This document shows, one piece after another, positions 40,961 through 53,131 of a stretch of 64,000 bases of DNA; the stretch's first letter is position 1; each line of letters starts with the position of its first letter. The notes under the pieces were generated by a model. The model had not been told where the DNA came from, ran no database searches, and worked only from the letters and a program-made list of their open reading frames with translations. Made by a program: the position numbers and the translations under genes. The DNA is from Bombyx mori (taxonomy: Eukaryota > Arthropoda > Insecta > Lepidoptera > Bombycidae), in assembly GCF_030269925.1 (NCBI RefSeq), contig NC_085109.1, positions 620,001-684,000 of the forward strand, written 5' to 3'.

Positions 40961-41570
40961 CAAGCTGGCGCTGCTATCAGAGTAATGAAATCTTTATAAA
41001 CTTTAAGCATGGAGCTTATGAAAGCCGTTCTTTAGGCCCTTTAAGCAATAAATATTTATAACTGTTCGTGTTATGGATTACAGAATTGAATAGAATTGAC
41101 CACACACCTATATGTGACGACCGATACGATTTAAAACCGCGGCGCGAAGTTATTATTCTAGAGCAATAAAATTAAAACAAAGATTTGAAAAAGAATCGTA
41201 TCGCAAAAAAATCGTATCGGGTGTTCTAAATAATAAAAGACCGGGTCACCTCAAAGTTGGTGTAACCTTGAGCTTGTATCCCAATTCAGAGTATGTGTCC
41301 TAACACAGCTCGGTTAAGTTATTATACGCTATTATGTTAATTATCGTTATGTTGTGGCTACTCTATATGTACCTATATTCGTCCTAGACATACGACTTTG
41401 GTCAAATGCTATTTTTACTTTGACTTTAGAAGGTCTTTTAGTTAGTTTACTTGTCTGTTTAGTAGAAGTTTGCTGACATAGCGTAGACTTGAGATAGGAG
41501 AAGTCAGGGATTATGAGAGATGATCGGTGCGCGATGTTCCATGTTTTGAGGAATCATTTTATGATGATCC

Positions 41571-41725
41571 TTTTTTTTCCTACCTATGCTGATAGCCTTG
41601 AGAGGCTATTTCCTTAGCGTGTAGGTGAGCTCACGGGGCTCAAACCGGAAGTGTTGCTAACACTGACCCTAACCTAAAAGCACCGTTAATGGATCGGGAG
41701 GATCCGCAATGACGTGTTTAGGGCA
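41571..41725 (-). mobile_element. LINE family B, 3' end with internal deletion
   Basis: T-run, tacctatgctgatagccttgag hairpin block, gtgagctcacggggctcaaacc, then a jump over the stem region to caccgttaatggatcgggagg. Confidence 0.82.
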
Positions 41726-42388
41726 GATGATTCTGTTATCTCTATCGCTGTACTGACCACTACTGGAGCAAATTTCATACCTACAACTTAGGGCCACTGC
41801 TCTCAAGCACAATCCGCTGCGAGAGATCATTTTTGTCTCGCACCATCTGGCTCAGGGATTAGTTCCTTGTTGTTTCCCGCCATTAAGTGTCCTTCAAACG
41901 TGGTATTCACAGGCGTTTGGTGTATTTTAAGCTCTTACGGTACACCACATACCTTACTCCTTAATCTCTGCAACACTGTGGTTTGGAGGGCAGTTTTTAC
42001 ACAAAACAACTGTGGTTACCAGGCCACGTGTCCAGAGCAAGCTGGTGAAGTGTCACCTTCACTTCAACGATGACACACAGTAAATGTACGTGAGCAGTAG
42101 ATTCGCAGATAAATGACAGACAGTTTATAAATACTGTGACTATAAAACAGATTAGACACAAGATATTACAAGTACTGACATCAACCACACAATTACCCAA
42201 TGTTGAAAAAATACGCGTGCAGTTGCATTTAAAATAATTTACAAGTTTTTGTTCAACTACATACAATAATGGTCCAATTGAAATGTAACGAGGGACCTTC
42301 CGTTTTTTGTACGAATCTTTTTGCAGGATGATCTCATGTTTCGGGCAATTTTATTGAATCACTTTCAAATGACATTTTGTGGACTCAC
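41726..42388. other. spacer, may be intron 3' of the 42389 exon
   Basis: A possible follow-on exon on the minus strand (about 42000-42055, after an AG at about 42056) would read VTLHQLALDTWPGN and stop, but its acceptor is poor. Confidence 0.3.
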
Positions 42389-42592
42389 CTTGTGAACTTT
42401 GACCGTTGATAGCACAATGATCGGGTTCAGATCTGCATTCCTAGTTTCCAAAAGTCGTAGATTGAATTTCCGTTCACCTTGAGAAGTAAGATTAAGGTCT
42501 ACATTGCACTCACTAGTTTCACTCAACAGTAGTCCTTGCATCGGAGGGTATTGTTGCTCCTTACAAGCACGCACAAGCATGATGTTAGTACC
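42389..42592 (-). CDS. putative internal exon, protein unrecognised
   Basis: 204 nt, phase 0 on both sides, 68 open codons on the minus strand. The donor is AAG|GTGAGT (42388-42383), which fits the consensus very well; the acceptor is ctaatccag (AG at 42593-42594), with a weak pyrimidine tract. The residues look like a beta-rich extracellular or cytoplasmic domain segment (CNVDLNLTSQGERKFNLRLLE, then PIIVLSTVKVHK) with two Cys. No family is recognised, and partner exons were not found with confidence. It could be a chance frame, but the splice sites and base composition (less AT-rich than the flanks) favour an exon. Confidence 0.42.
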
Positions 42593-43663
42593 CTGGATTA
42601 GGCCTTACAACATTATTTAATTAATACAATTAGTTAAATTTCATGAGCTATTAATCTACATAAATAAGAATGATTTTATGATCGTTTGTAAACGCGTCTT
42701 TGGAAAGCGGTTTGTCTGTATTCGCTTTTTGAAATTTCGTGAATGTCTGAATTTTATGAATTTTAAGGAATATTGGTATTATTAGAATTAAAATTGAATA
42801 TTTCAAGACTCGATCGCAAATATATAGATTGAAATTTGGACAGAAAATAATGACAGAGACGTGAGCTGTGAAACTCTGGATTGATTTGCACAATTTGCCT
42901 GTGGTTTCAAATCTTGAAAATCCTGCCCAAAGTGTGGACTGTCATAATCACGTTAAGTCTCTGGTAATTACTGAATCAAGTGAGTGCAGTGTACAGCTGT
43001 ACCGTCTAATTGGGATTTGATTCTAAAATACCAGAGTGTACATTATGGGCCAAGTAGCCAGTTAGATCTTAGCAAAACCAATTCCCGGTTTGAACAACGC
43101 CGTAACTGCATCACTCTATACCGCTGATCATAGGTTAGCTTTCATTCACATCTTACCACACCATTGGAGTGCATTGATCACTACTAAATACCCGTACAAC
43201 TCATTCGTGGACCATTAGGAGCATAGCTACTGAAATTACTCAGTAATCGCGTCTGAAAGGCTTACATATTATTTCAACCAGAACAGCAAATAATAGAGGC
43301 TAATAATATTATTCTTTTGATAGTAAGTATAATTCCTCGTAGCGACAGAAGCCGGAAAGCGACTTTGTCCTCAATTGCTGTTTCCTGCGTGATTACTTAA
43401 GACCTTCGTATGAAGGTGACATACATTCTGATAGTGCTAGAATATTTCTAGAATAAAAAGCATTCCACTGTACGAACGGCGATAAGCAGTGTATTATATA
43501 TGTATATGAAGTATGTAGCATTTTATTCCGTTTATAATAGCCGATGCTTTGGTTGACTGACCAATCATTAAAACTATTTAAACTATTTAGAAAAACACAT
43601 TCAATTCAATTTAAATTATTATATGTATGTTTTATTTTGTTTTAACTATTTTATTTTATTTTC
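42593..43663. other. spacer, nothing recognised
   Basis: No supported exon or repeat. Confidence 0.35.
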
Positions 43664-43904
43664 ATAGCTTAGGTTTGTGGCCGAGCTCACGGCCCACCTG
43701 GTGTTAAGTGGTCACCGGAGCCCATAGACATCTATAGCGTAAATGCCGCTACTTATCTTGAGATATGAGTTTAAAGGTCTCAGTTTGTATAGTTACAACG
43801 GCTGCTCCACCCTTCAAACCGAAACACATTACTGCTTCACGGCAGAAATAGGCGGGGCGGTGGTACCTACCCGTGCGGACTCACAAGACGTCCTACCACC
43901 AGTA
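43664..43904 (-). mobile_element. Bm1-type SINE
   Basis: Complete common body on the minus strand, ending cctaccaccagt; the A-tail is short or lost. Confidence 0.9.
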
Positions 43905-44155
43905 CATAATATAAGAAATACTATAATGGCGATATGAAGGACGAACGTAAATTTATACGTCTAAATTTTGTACTAGAGCCTAAAAACGTGATCTTTTTGT
44001 TGGTAACAATGATGACTCAAAAATCATTTGTGTTATGGACGAAGAAATAAAGGCAGATTTCGCGGATTAAGAAACATCTCGTTTTCATAAGCACACACCT
44101 CACCCACACTTGTGGGTTTCGTCTTAATTCCTTTACCTTAATCCTGGAATTTTTT

Positions 44156-44390
44156 ACTGGTGGTAGGACCTCTTGTGAGTCCGCGCGGGTAGGTACCGCC
44201 ACCCCGCCTATTTCTGCCGTGAAGCAGTAATGCGTTTCGGTTTGAAGGCACCCGTTGTAGCTATACTTGAGACCTTAGAACTTATATCTCAAGGTGAGTG
44301 GCACATTTATGTGGTGGGATGTCTATGGGCTCCAGTAACCACTTAACACCAGGGGGGCTGTAAGCTCGTCCACCCATCTAAGCAATAAAA
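44156..44390 (+). mobile_element. Bm1-type SINE
   Basis: Common body, with about 12 bases missing after gtttcggtttgaagg; ends gcaataaaag. Confidence 0.9.
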
Positions 44391-44851
44391 GAAATGGTTT
44401 TTGAATAAACATAAATAAAACATCTAACTTAACGAAACAACGCTCTAGATTGGGTTTTATCGAGTGCTTTATTTATCTGACCCGGTAATGTCTTTTGAGC
44501 CATGACGTAGGTATCTGATAAGACGGTCAAGAGAATCGTTAAAAAAATGAAAATTATCAAACGTGTTTTTTCACGTTTACTCAAAACCGTTGCTGAATCT
44601 TTTAAAAATATACACACTAATTAAAAATACATTAGCTAGGTTTAATTTCGCGTTAATTATCTTCATTTTACATACAAATGTCGACGAATAAAACACATTA
44701 TTTATCTGTGGACCACGAAAAAAAAAAGTATTGTGTATATTCTTAACGTCGGATGTAATGAAACTAATAACAAATGTTCGTATCTTCTAGGGCGCTTAAA
44801 TTTTAAGCATTTGATGTCGATTTCAAATTAATTTGTTAAAAAAACCCCTTT
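44391..44851. other. AT-rich spacer, nothing recognised
   Basis: No supported feature. Confidence 0.35.
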
Positions 44852-44852
44852 C

Positions 44853-45230
44853 CGAATCCCGCAGGCGGGTACCAATTTTTCTAATTAAATACGTACTCAG
44901 CAAATGTTCACGATTGACTTCCACGGTGAAGGAATAGCATCGTGTAATAAAAACCAAACCCGCAAAATTATAATTTGCGTAATCACTAATGGTAGGACCT
45001 CTTGGGAGTCCGCACGGGTCGGTACCACCACCCCGCCTATTTCCGCCGTGAAGCAGTAATGCGTTTCAGTTCGAAGGGTGGGGTAGCCGTTGTAACTATA
45101 CTGAGACCTTAGAACTTATATCTCGAAGTGGGTGGCGCATTTACGTTGTAGATGTCTATGGGCTCCAGTAACCACTTACCACCAGGTGGGCTGTGAGCTC
45201 GTCCACCCATCTAAGCAGTAAAAAAAAAAA
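44853..45230 (+). mobile_element. Bm1-type SINE, longest copy in the window
   Basis: Begins in the B-box-like cgaatcccgcaggcgg, then contains ctaattaaatacgtactcagc, gattgacttccacggtgaagg, the aaattataatttgcgtaat linker and the full common body to the A-tail. It shows how the head joins the body in the intact element. Confidence 0.9.
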
Positions 45231-45233
45231 CAA

Positions 45234-45363
45234 TACAAGCGGAGCACCAATAAAGAATGTTTCAAAATATTTTCACTTTCTACGCGAATGAAATGGGGGC
45301 TTATATTTAGCGTTATGCCAAAGTAACTATTCCACGCGGACGGAGTCGCGGGCAAAAGCTAGT
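45234..45363 (+). repeat. Helitron-like repeat, 3' end
   Basis: Shares aagcggagcac-aataaagaatgttt, tattccacgcgg-cg-agtcgcgg and the gctagt end with 52440-52853. Confidence 0.5.
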
Positions 45364-45714
45364 TACAAATAAAATCTTTTAATAATGAAAAAAATGTCAC
45401 AGTACATTTACATGTCCTCAGTGCGAATTCAATCAACTTTCGCAAAACAATTCAGGAAAAAACAGAGCACGTATCGTTTAACGAGAATATCGATAAGAAA
45501 TCACAAAACAAAAGAATAGAAAAATAGTTTCATTAATTCAATTCGCGTCGAAGCGACGGCGCGGCTACGATGTTAAACTTGACAATTGTCTTAACAACAC
45601 AATGAGGATCTCGCGTACTTACTGCCATCATGGAACTTTGGCAGAAGTCTGTCTGTACCATTAAGAGTACAAGTCTGAAATCTCAACACAGGAGAAAGTT
45701 CTTGTGTTATCTGA
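45364..45714. other. spacer, nothing secure
   Basis: A minus-strand atgatggca|gtaagt (about 45621-45635) could be a first-exon donor, but there is nothing else to support it. Confidence 0.35.
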
Positions 45715-45961
45715 ACTGGTGGTAGGACCTCTGTGAGTCCGCGCGGATAGGTACTATTCCGGTGCCACCTTGCCTATTTCTGCCGTGAAGCAGTAAGCGT
45801 TTCGGCTCAAAGGGTGGGGGCAGCCGTTGTAACTATACTTGAGACCTTAGAACTTATATCTCAAGGTGGGTGGCGCACTTACGTTGTAGATGTCTATGGG
45901 CTCCAGTAACCACTTAACACCAGGTGGGCTGTGAGCTCGTCCACTAATCTAATCAATAAAA
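45715..45961 (+). mobile_element. Bm1-type SINE
   Basis: Full common body with a small insertion near ggtactattccggtgcc. Confidence 0.9.
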
Positions 45962-46384
45962 TATATATGATTAACAGTGCAACGAATTGACTTTGTGGCA
46001 AACACAAAATATATGCTGACAGCTTGATATCTGTTTTGCCTTTTTAGACTTATATGAATCGAATAAAGGCACTTCAGAAACCAGCTGGAAGATAATTATA
46101 ATGATGTAATGGTGTTTATGTGTTCCTGACTTCATCACGCCACTTTATTTCTCCATGGTTATTGTGCATTTGCAACGAACTAATTCACATTTTCCTTTAT
46201 AATTTAATGTATTATATTTAAAAACTCATATATTTTATCTCGGTACAATGACGAAAGCAGGAGATAGTAACAAGAAAAATCTGCCGCGGCCGTGACAAAG
46301 GATTACCTATTAACGTAATAAAAGAACAAATCGCGTGAGCTCTCATTGAACCGAAGTAATGAGAAGTGCATTATCGAACCGATC
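45962..46384. other. AT-rich spacer, nothing recognised
   Basis: No supported feature. Confidence 0.35.
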
Positions 46385-46707
46385 ACAAATTTCGCCAAGA
46401 CTATAGACAAATAAATAATGTTAAAGTCAAACATTAATAATATAATCTATTCACAACTTGACCACAGACTTTAAACAATAACAAAAGTTTGACATTAAAC
46501 AAACTAGTTTATATGCGTCTGTGTGTGTCAAATACACGGCGGTGTGTGTAATGTTTTTTCTATTGATTTAATGTATTTTTTTATGCATAATTAAAAAAAG
46601 ATTAGCATTCTGCACTCCTCTCTAATCTCTATAAGTGTGGGTAATTTCATACTCCTCCGTCTGTGCAATTTTCGTAAAAAAAGGATACAAAGTTTATTCT
46701 TCACGTA
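46385..46707 (-). repeat. unclassified repeat Y, copy 2 (inverted)
   Basis: Reverse complement follows 24737-25043 from end to end with moderate divergence. A taataataataataa run lies just outside one end. Confidence 0.65.
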
Positions 46708-48309
46708 TTTATTATAATAAATAGATAATAATAATAATAAAATCATTTATTACCTCTCACACAGATTTAGATTATTACAAGTAGATAAATAAAAGAAAAG
46801 AAATACTGGTAAAACTTGCGAACAAACCCAGGACCCGATATAAGTTGTGAGTAAGCATGCAAGCGAGAATAACAATGGCGGTGTCGTGGTTTTTTTTTCG
46901 TTCGTGAATATAATGAGTGAAGTCGTATACTAAGACTGGTTTCTTGTTTATTTAAATAATTAGATAGATTGTTTTTACTTAAGACGGACCTAGACAATCT
47001 CTTTGCACTCCTGTTGTTAGGGGCTGATTCTATAGACACTGAGTCATGTGAATCTATCCCGCCGATGCAACTTACCCTCGGAACCTGAATGTATGCGTAT
47101 TTTGGGGTAAAAACACGCAGTGCCATGTTGCCCCCAACTTCCAACATGACTTCCACAAGAACTTAAGATAGCACAAAATAGGGGATCAATAATTTCACCA
47201 TAAAAACGCTTATGAGTTGGTGAACCGGCGTTTGATTGACCACGTTGTCTGCCGCACCACTATACCCACCGACCTTTTGAGGTTAAGGTATATCTCCAAC
47301 TGTTCGTGTGGTCCTTCTCGCAAATGGATCACCCACAAAGATTATGCGTCAACCAGTTTTTATTAGCTTGTTATCAATTGTTCTTATCAACGCTGTGCGA
47401 CTTGACTTTCTTTACATTATATTAATATAATTTTCATCTGCTTTATCATTTGTTAGCTTTATTTAAATGGGCAGACCATCCACAAAAATGCCGTCGACTG
47501 CCTGGTGACGGATGACTCATTAGTATTGTGACGCAATGCTTTACGGCAGAAATGGTAGTAAGAAAACATGGTCGTCGCAGTACGTATTAGCACCAGTAAA
47601 ATCGTTTTCACGATGGTTAGTACGCTGAAATAATACTTAAAGAACTTGTAATCCGTTCTCTTGTCATATTTAACGATATCCATCGTAAAAGATGGTGTGT
47701 TAACCTATAATATGCATGTAGTGGAAGATACGAAATACATCGGCATCTTCAGTCTATCCTTCATTTATAGCTAAATGAAACATCCACGAATTCCTACCTG
47801 TTATTTATATGTCAGAGTAATAATGTTGTAAACGAAATTCAGATAGGACTTGAATTCATTATGTTATGTCGACCGCATCTAGTGATATCAAAGTAATATA
47901 AAGAGTCGGTCCTTCCTCAGTCTGTCGACTTATAAAATGACTACCATCTTCAGATTCCCCTGATGTATCTTCGGTCACGTTGATTCAAGTTATTGCATTA
48001 CGTTTTCTGAATTCCTATCCCGAGCATTAGTAAGTCGAGAGGCTTATCAGTAACCTCAACCTTGACTGTTATCGTTGCATTACTGCAGCGCAGTGAACCG
48101 TGCCTATTCGATTATTTATGATTATTCATGGATTCGCTTGGTAATGATTACATCACCTACATTGTTATTGTCACGCGATTAGATATGACCCTGAACTCCC
48201 AGTCGTAGGATAGTGAAGACTACCTTACTTTTCAACCCGACTGCGCATGGTTCGATGACTAAGCCGTATTTTAAATTGATTGACTTGTAAATCATGTTTT
48301 TTTCGATAG
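46708..48309. other. spacer with SINE relic, no secure gene
   Basis: A 129-codon minus frame at 46767-47156 has no recognisable content. A Bm1 relic lies at 47529-47600. A tataaag box at 47897 with tcagt at 47917 and an ATG at 47937 looks promoter-like, but the spacing is short and the frame ends after eight codons. Confidence 0.35.
47529..47600 (-). repeat. Bm1-type SINE relic
   Basis: cgcaatgctttacggcagaaatgg and caccagtaaaa, with the middle replaced. A short minus-strand frame (47459-47683) crosses it. Confidence 0.5.
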
Positions 48310-48496
48310 CTATTCTCTGGTAGTCTAGGGGGCTATTCCAGCGACATCCGGACGGGCAGGTGCGCTCACGGGCTTAACCTGAGAGAATTTGGTAACACTA
48401 GCCCTAGCAAGAGCAGGGCTTTACAGAGTCTACCACCGGATTGGAATCGCAACCCACTGAGAAGATCTGGCGAGACACACAGGGGGCTAAACCATG
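48310..48496 (-). mobile_element. LINE family B, 3' end, diverged
   Basis: ggtagtctagggggctattcc, ctagccctagcaagagcaggg and cccactgagaagatctggcgaga blocks. The right arm of the stem is decayed. Confidence 0.75.
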
Positions 48497-49684
48497 ATTA
48501 GGGAGTTAGGACAGCTCAATGCACCTCTCTTGCGTCCCTGTGCACTAATATCGGATATATCTTCCTTTTAACCAATAAATTAAGAACAAGGCTGGCTTTT
48601 TTAGTGGTATCAAGCTACAATACAGCCCAATAATTTTGAGAAAATCGAATTTGCATTAATACGCGGTCTCAAATTCGCTACACGCTAACTTCGAGCGTAA
48701 AGCACGAGTATGTTATTTAATGTCATTATAAAAACAGCTGCACACAAAAAGGGCCCGGACAAGTAAATTGAAACCCTTTCAGTTAACAAAGCTTTAAGAA
48801 TTTCACAAAAAGAAAAAAAAACTTCAAACAATGAAAGACCAATACGCGGACCGAGGATTGGGTATTACGTATTCAAAGAGTGAACCCGAGAGCTTAAATT
48901 TTCTTTTCATTGTGAAAGAAAAAGAATGGAAACGAACCGATTTTGGTACTTTTATTAAAGTCATTTGGATTTCCGTCATGGGCTTCTAAATTGGACCTTA
49001 GGGTGGTAATTCGGGTGTTTCTTTGTGAACCCATTTTGATCGAATTACAAAAATAAAAACATAACTTTGAAAAATTCGATAATCTTGTCTCTTACTCTGT
49101 GATTAGCGCAGCAAGTGATTCGACAATATTGAACCAGTAGGTGGATGGGTTGCAGCAGTATATTGATCTTACAAAGAAGCTACTGCTAATAAAATAACTG
49201 TGAATTTGTGTCGAATAAAGGGTCATGCAACGACAAATTGGTAATAACGAATGTGCTAATGAATTTTATCAGGTAACGATTAAAGTATAGGGGATTTTAT
49301 TGGGTTCATAGATAGAGAAGTTTGTGGTTTATCTACTAGTGGTTATCAAAAGTCTGACGTAAATGCAGCAGCTAACCTTGCGAGATGAGTTCGAAGTCTT
49401 AATTGTATCATTGTTTGTCTTCTCAACTGGACGATTGCTCACAACAGAAGCAGATGAGATGATACCTAATTTATAGCTCAAGAAGGTAAAACGGCACATG
49501 GGTTATGTTGATGACTCAATTATCGCCACGGTTATATAATTGTGTCACAAAAATTGGACTACAATACTATCCGTCTAACATATGAATAGGTCATTGTTGT
49601 AAGTTCCCTATACGCTCATGTTTTTCTTATCAAATTGAGTTGGTACTTTGTACTGTTGTTCGAGCAAGGTAGCGCATTAGTAGT
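48497..49684. other. spacer, nothing recognised
   Basis: No supported exon or repeat. Confidence 0.35.
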
Positions 49685-49987
49685 TTAAGAGATTACTTTT
49701 TCCACAAATTTAGCGTACTCTGGTTTCACTAGATTCACTAATCTAATATAATTATTAACAGTATTATTAAAACAACATAGTGTCTGTTGTGTTGCGATAG
49801 CCATCATAGAACACAAGATATTTGCCAGACGCCTGAATCGCGCTAACAACATTTTCAAGATAAGTTTGCACATATCCAAATTTTGAACAATAACGGCTGT
49901 AGGTTTTCCGAGAAATTTCACCCGTTCAGTACAAGATCTTCCATTTATCGGAGCCTCATAATTTTCTTTGTCATTTGAAGTAGCAAT
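49685..49987 (-). CDS. doubtful open frame, possibly a terminal exon
   Basis: About 100 codons open on the minus strand from an AAAAGTAG (possible acceptor, or simply an in-frame TAG) to a TAA at 49685. The residues include ATSNDKENYEAPI, CTERVKFLGKPTAVIVQNL and a C-terminal LVNLVKPEYAKFVEKVIS. No family was recognised. The acceptor lacks a good pyrimidine tract, and a second frame over the same DNA also reads plausibly for part of the way. Could be a pseudogene or a chance frame. Confidence 0.28.
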   Translation of the reverse strand: MATSNDKENYEAPINGRSCTERVKFLGKPTAVIVQNLDMCKLILKMLLARFRRLANILCSMMAIATQQTLCCFNNTVNNYIRLVNLVKPEYAKFVEKVIS

Positions 49988-50344
49988 GATCGTGACCGGC
50001 TACTTTTATTCCTAAATACTACTACCACATGAACCTATGTTGTTGAAGGCGAAACCGTGGGAGGTATTTGGTGATTCGCAAACCTAATAAAACTCAAAGA
50101 TAAACGTAATGATCTTTGTTTACCAGAACTTATTATTAGATTCGCTAAATTAATTACACACTCCCACTGCTCGCAAACATTCTCCGAAAATGTTTAATTT
50201 AGGGGTGAGGAGGAAGACCCTTCCGCGGACCATCGGGTATCGAATATCAATTACTATCGAGATTTTATCGAATAAGATGTCGAATATGTCCCCGGGGCTC
50301 TCGTAATGAGGTATCTATGTTATCGTGTTCTCGGATAACCCGTT
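49988..50344. other. spacer, nothing recognised
   Basis: No supported feature. Confidence 0.35.
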
Positions 50345-50586
50345 TACTGATGGTAGGACCTCTTGTGAGTCCACACGGGTAGGTACCACTACCCTGCCTG
50401 TTTCTGCCGTGAAGCAATAATGTTGAAGGGCTGGGCAGCCGTTGTAACTATACTGAGACCTTAGAAGTTATATCTCAAGGTGGGTGGCGGCATTTACGTT
50501 GTAGATGTCTATGGGCTCCGGTAACCACTTAACACCAGGTGAGCTGTGAGCTCATACACCCATCGCTATAAATAAATAAATAAAAA
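50345..50586 (+). mobile_element. Bm1-type SINE
   Basis: Body with a short deletion after gaagcaataatg; tail of aaataaataaataaaaaa. Confidence 0.88.
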
Positions 50587-51036
50587 AGCCCGTCTGCTTG
50601 ACTGTGGAGCCCAGCTAATTGGCAACTTTCAATCAAGCATCGCGTGTTTTTGGATATTTTTATTGCTTCGATGGTACGAAGCACAATCCATCTTGTGTTA
50701 AGTTGTTGACTGGATAGACATCTATAACGTAAAAAAATCAGTCTGCCCAAAATTCTAAGCCCCCGAAATGAGCTCCGGTCTCGTGGTCAGAGCTAAGTGG
50801 CGAAGTGACCAACCCAACGCTCCACCGTAGTCTACCCAGAGACCACGACGTGGCAACAGCGCTCCGACAATCAGTTCTAATACGGAATTCCTATTGTTCT
50901 ATTGAACGCTGTTATCTGCGATCTTCATTGGATGCCGATAATGATCGCTAACAATGCGCTATGCTTCAATTAGACGAGCCGGCGTGATTCATAAATTTAG
51001 AAATTACATCATTACTATATCGAATTGTGTAGTGTG
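50587..51036. other. spacer with a possible old Bm1 piece
   Basis: 50690-50740 (cttgtgttaagttgttgactgg, gacatctataacgtaaa) looks like a decayed minus-strand Bm1 fragment. Confidence 0.35.
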
Positions 51037-51190
51037 TTTTTTTTCACGGACGAGCTCACGGCCCATCTGTTATTAAATGGTTTTGAGGTATATAGAAAGG
51101 TCAATGCCGCCTTGAGACATGAGGTTGAAATCTCAATCGTATTGGTAATAGCGGTTGTCATTCCTTTCAAACGGAAACTTTTGCTGCTTC
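51037..51190 (-). mobile_element. Bm1-type SINE, strongly diverged
   Basis: T-run, acgagctcacggcccatctg, aatgccgccttgagacatgagg and cctttcaaacggaaac in Bm1 order. Confidence 0.6.
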
Positions 51191-51254
51191 TCTAACTAAT
51201 GATGCTCTCACTGACTAGGTGGCTGCTTGCTATAAGCGCACTTATTAACTTCAA

Positions 51255-51317
51255 ACTAGCCAGCCGGAAATTTGGAATAGCCCCTTAGGCTACCAACGAT
51301 TAGGTAGGGAAAAAAAT
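51255..51317 (+). mobile_element. LINE family B-like, tail only
   Basis: ggaatagccccttaggctacc (stem) followed by attaggtagggaaaaaaa. Confidence 0.6.
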
Positions 51318-51439
51318 TCAAACTATGACTATAATAACTTGACTACGAATGATTATGAACATTTCGGAATTCCTTTTCTTCCCATGTACAATAACTCTTT
51401 CAGCTTTACCCATTTAAAAAGATATAAATCAATCGCGAC
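51318..51439. other. spacer, nothing recognised
   Basis: Short unique-looking stretch. Confidence 0.3.
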
Positions 51440-51540
51440 ATCGTGAGACGCATCAAGTCTGCCCCTTCCAACACTACATGACGATCACGACCACTCTGTC
51501 AAGAGTGACACGACTGAGAAGAAGAAGAAGAAGAAGAAAT
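51440..51540 (+). mobile_element. RTE-like LINE, 3' untranslated tail
   Basis: catgacgatcacgaccactc, tgtcaagagtgacacgactga and a gaagaagaagaagaagaag tail. No coding part. Confidence 0.6.
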
Positions 51541-52208
51541 CAATAATTTTCTACAAGGTACGGATTAATTCCATTAAGATTCCTTGTGATCTTTTCCAAG
51601 TTTTGTTTTACAACTATCCAAAATTTTGTTATTAAGAACCGATTTTTTTATAGAGACTGTGGAGAATTTAGCTCACGAGTACTCACGGTATAGAAGGACA
51701 ATAACTTACATGCAGTAAGTATGCTTTCTCGTCCTGTTTTAAATGACGTAAACATCCTTCATGCTATTACCACAAAAGAAATGACAAAGTCCGCAGTATA
51801 TTCTTAGAGGAAATGGTCCATAATTATAACTGGTCTGGCCACGGAGCGAATATCGTACAATTTTTTGCGTTGCTTTCGCGAAAATTTATTACCAATGCCC
51901 AGAGCGAGGTAATGTCTACCTAAGCTCTTGGAGCTAAGGATCTAAATACGGTAGTCGATTCAGATACGAAACACAAAAACGAACTCGCGAATAATAATAA
52001 TCGGTTCCAGCACTGTGTTATGACATAACGTCGCAAAAAGTTGCAGCTCAAGGCTCTTGGAGGTTGGCGAAAAAAAACAGTAGCCATGGCAACGGTGCTC
52101 CAACCGGTCACTGGTACTGTGCTCGGACGGAGCGTGGAAAATTGTGTTGTTTTAGAAGCTCATGCTCCTACGTGGTCATCGGGGCTCATACACGTGACGT
52201 GGAAGTCT
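51541..52208. other. spacer, nothing recognised
   Basis: No supported exon. Confidence 0.35.
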
Positions 52209-52438
52209 GTATTATCTCCGCACGGGTGGGTACCACCGCCCCGCCTATTTCTGCCGTGAAGCAGTAATGCGTTTCGGTTTAAAGGGTGGGGCAGCCGTTG
52301 TAACTATACTGAGACCTTAGAACTTATATCTCAAGGTGTGTGGCGCATTTACGTTGTAGATGTCTATGGGTTCCAGTAACTACTTAACACCAGGTGGGCT
52401 GTGAGCTCGTCCACATATCTAGGTAATAAAAAAAAAAT
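52209..52438 (+). mobile_element. Bm1-type SINE, 5'-truncated
   Basis: Starts at tccgcacgggtgggtacc; the rest of the body and A-tail are present. Confidence 0.88.
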
Positions 52439-52439
52439 A

Positions 52440-52853
52440 TTTACTAATATTATAAAGCTGAAGAGTTTGTTTGTTTGAACGCGCTAATCTTAGGAACTAC
52501 TGGTACGATTTGAAATTCTTTCAGTGTTAGATAGCCCGTTTATCGAGGAAGGCTATAGGCTGTATAACATCACGCTAAGACCAATGCAAGCAGAGCACTA
52601 ATAAAGAATGTTTGAAAATCGGGGTTTTAATCCCTTTTGCGTGTGCTGCGGAAACGGTTAAAGTTTCGCTAAAATAATGTATGACAGAATTTTTCCCCTT
52701 TAAAATATCTAAATAAAAGTCCGCGACGGCATATGTCTATATGTTAAGATTGGCTCACTATAACATTTTTTATGTTAACCAAATTTGTTCTAAAATAAAG
52801 CATTCTATTTGTGAACTATTCCACGCGGTCGAAGTCGCGGCCAAACGCTAGTA
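52440..52853 (+). repeat. Helitron-like non-autonomous repeat
   Basis: Starts tttactaatattataaagctgaagag and gtttgtttgaacgcgctaatct, continues with tactggtacgatttgaa and ctttcagtgttagatagccc, and ends tattccacgcggtcgaagtcgcgg-caaacgctagt. Phrases of this kind are common in moth genomes; assignment to Helitrons is by the CTAG end only. Confidence 0.55.
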
Positions 52854-52944
52854 TTGGAATAATATGTTTAAAGGACAACGGCTATCCTTTAAGCATTACT
52901 TCGTGGTCGAATAGGTACTCATTCGCACCGACTAATATGTTATT

Positions 52945-53090
52945 TCCTTCCTACCTAATGGGTGGTAGCCTTGAAAAGCTATTACAGCTACGCGCAGTTC
53001 GGTAGTTGAGCTCACAGGGCTCAGCCCGGGAGAACTAGCTAATATTAGCCCTAATAAATTCAGTAGGTAGTGTCTATTGGTTAGGCTATA
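52945..53090 (-). mobile_element. LINE family B, tail fragment
   Basis: ccttcctacctaatgggtggtagcc and ttgagctcacagggctcagccc. It lies in inverted orientation to the next LINE B copy, 40 bp away. Confidence 0.72.
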
Positions 53091-53131
53091 CGTCAAAGTC
53101 TTCGTCCCAATCAATGGATCCGATATCTTGA

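Noticed and set aside
45615..45640. Minus-strand first exon ending in a gtaagt donor
   Set aside because: Only three codons before the donor and no downstream exon could be found.
46767..47156. 129-codon minus frame
   Set aside because: No motif, no splice support and an AT-rich, low-complexity C-terminus; likely chance.
47459..47683. 74-codon minus frame with a hydrophobic stretch
   Set aside because: Its second half is a Bm1 relic and there is no independent support for the first half.
47897..47960. TATA box, initiator and ATG as a small gene promoter
   Set aside because: TATA to initiator spacing is only about 22 bases and the ATG frame ends after eight codons.
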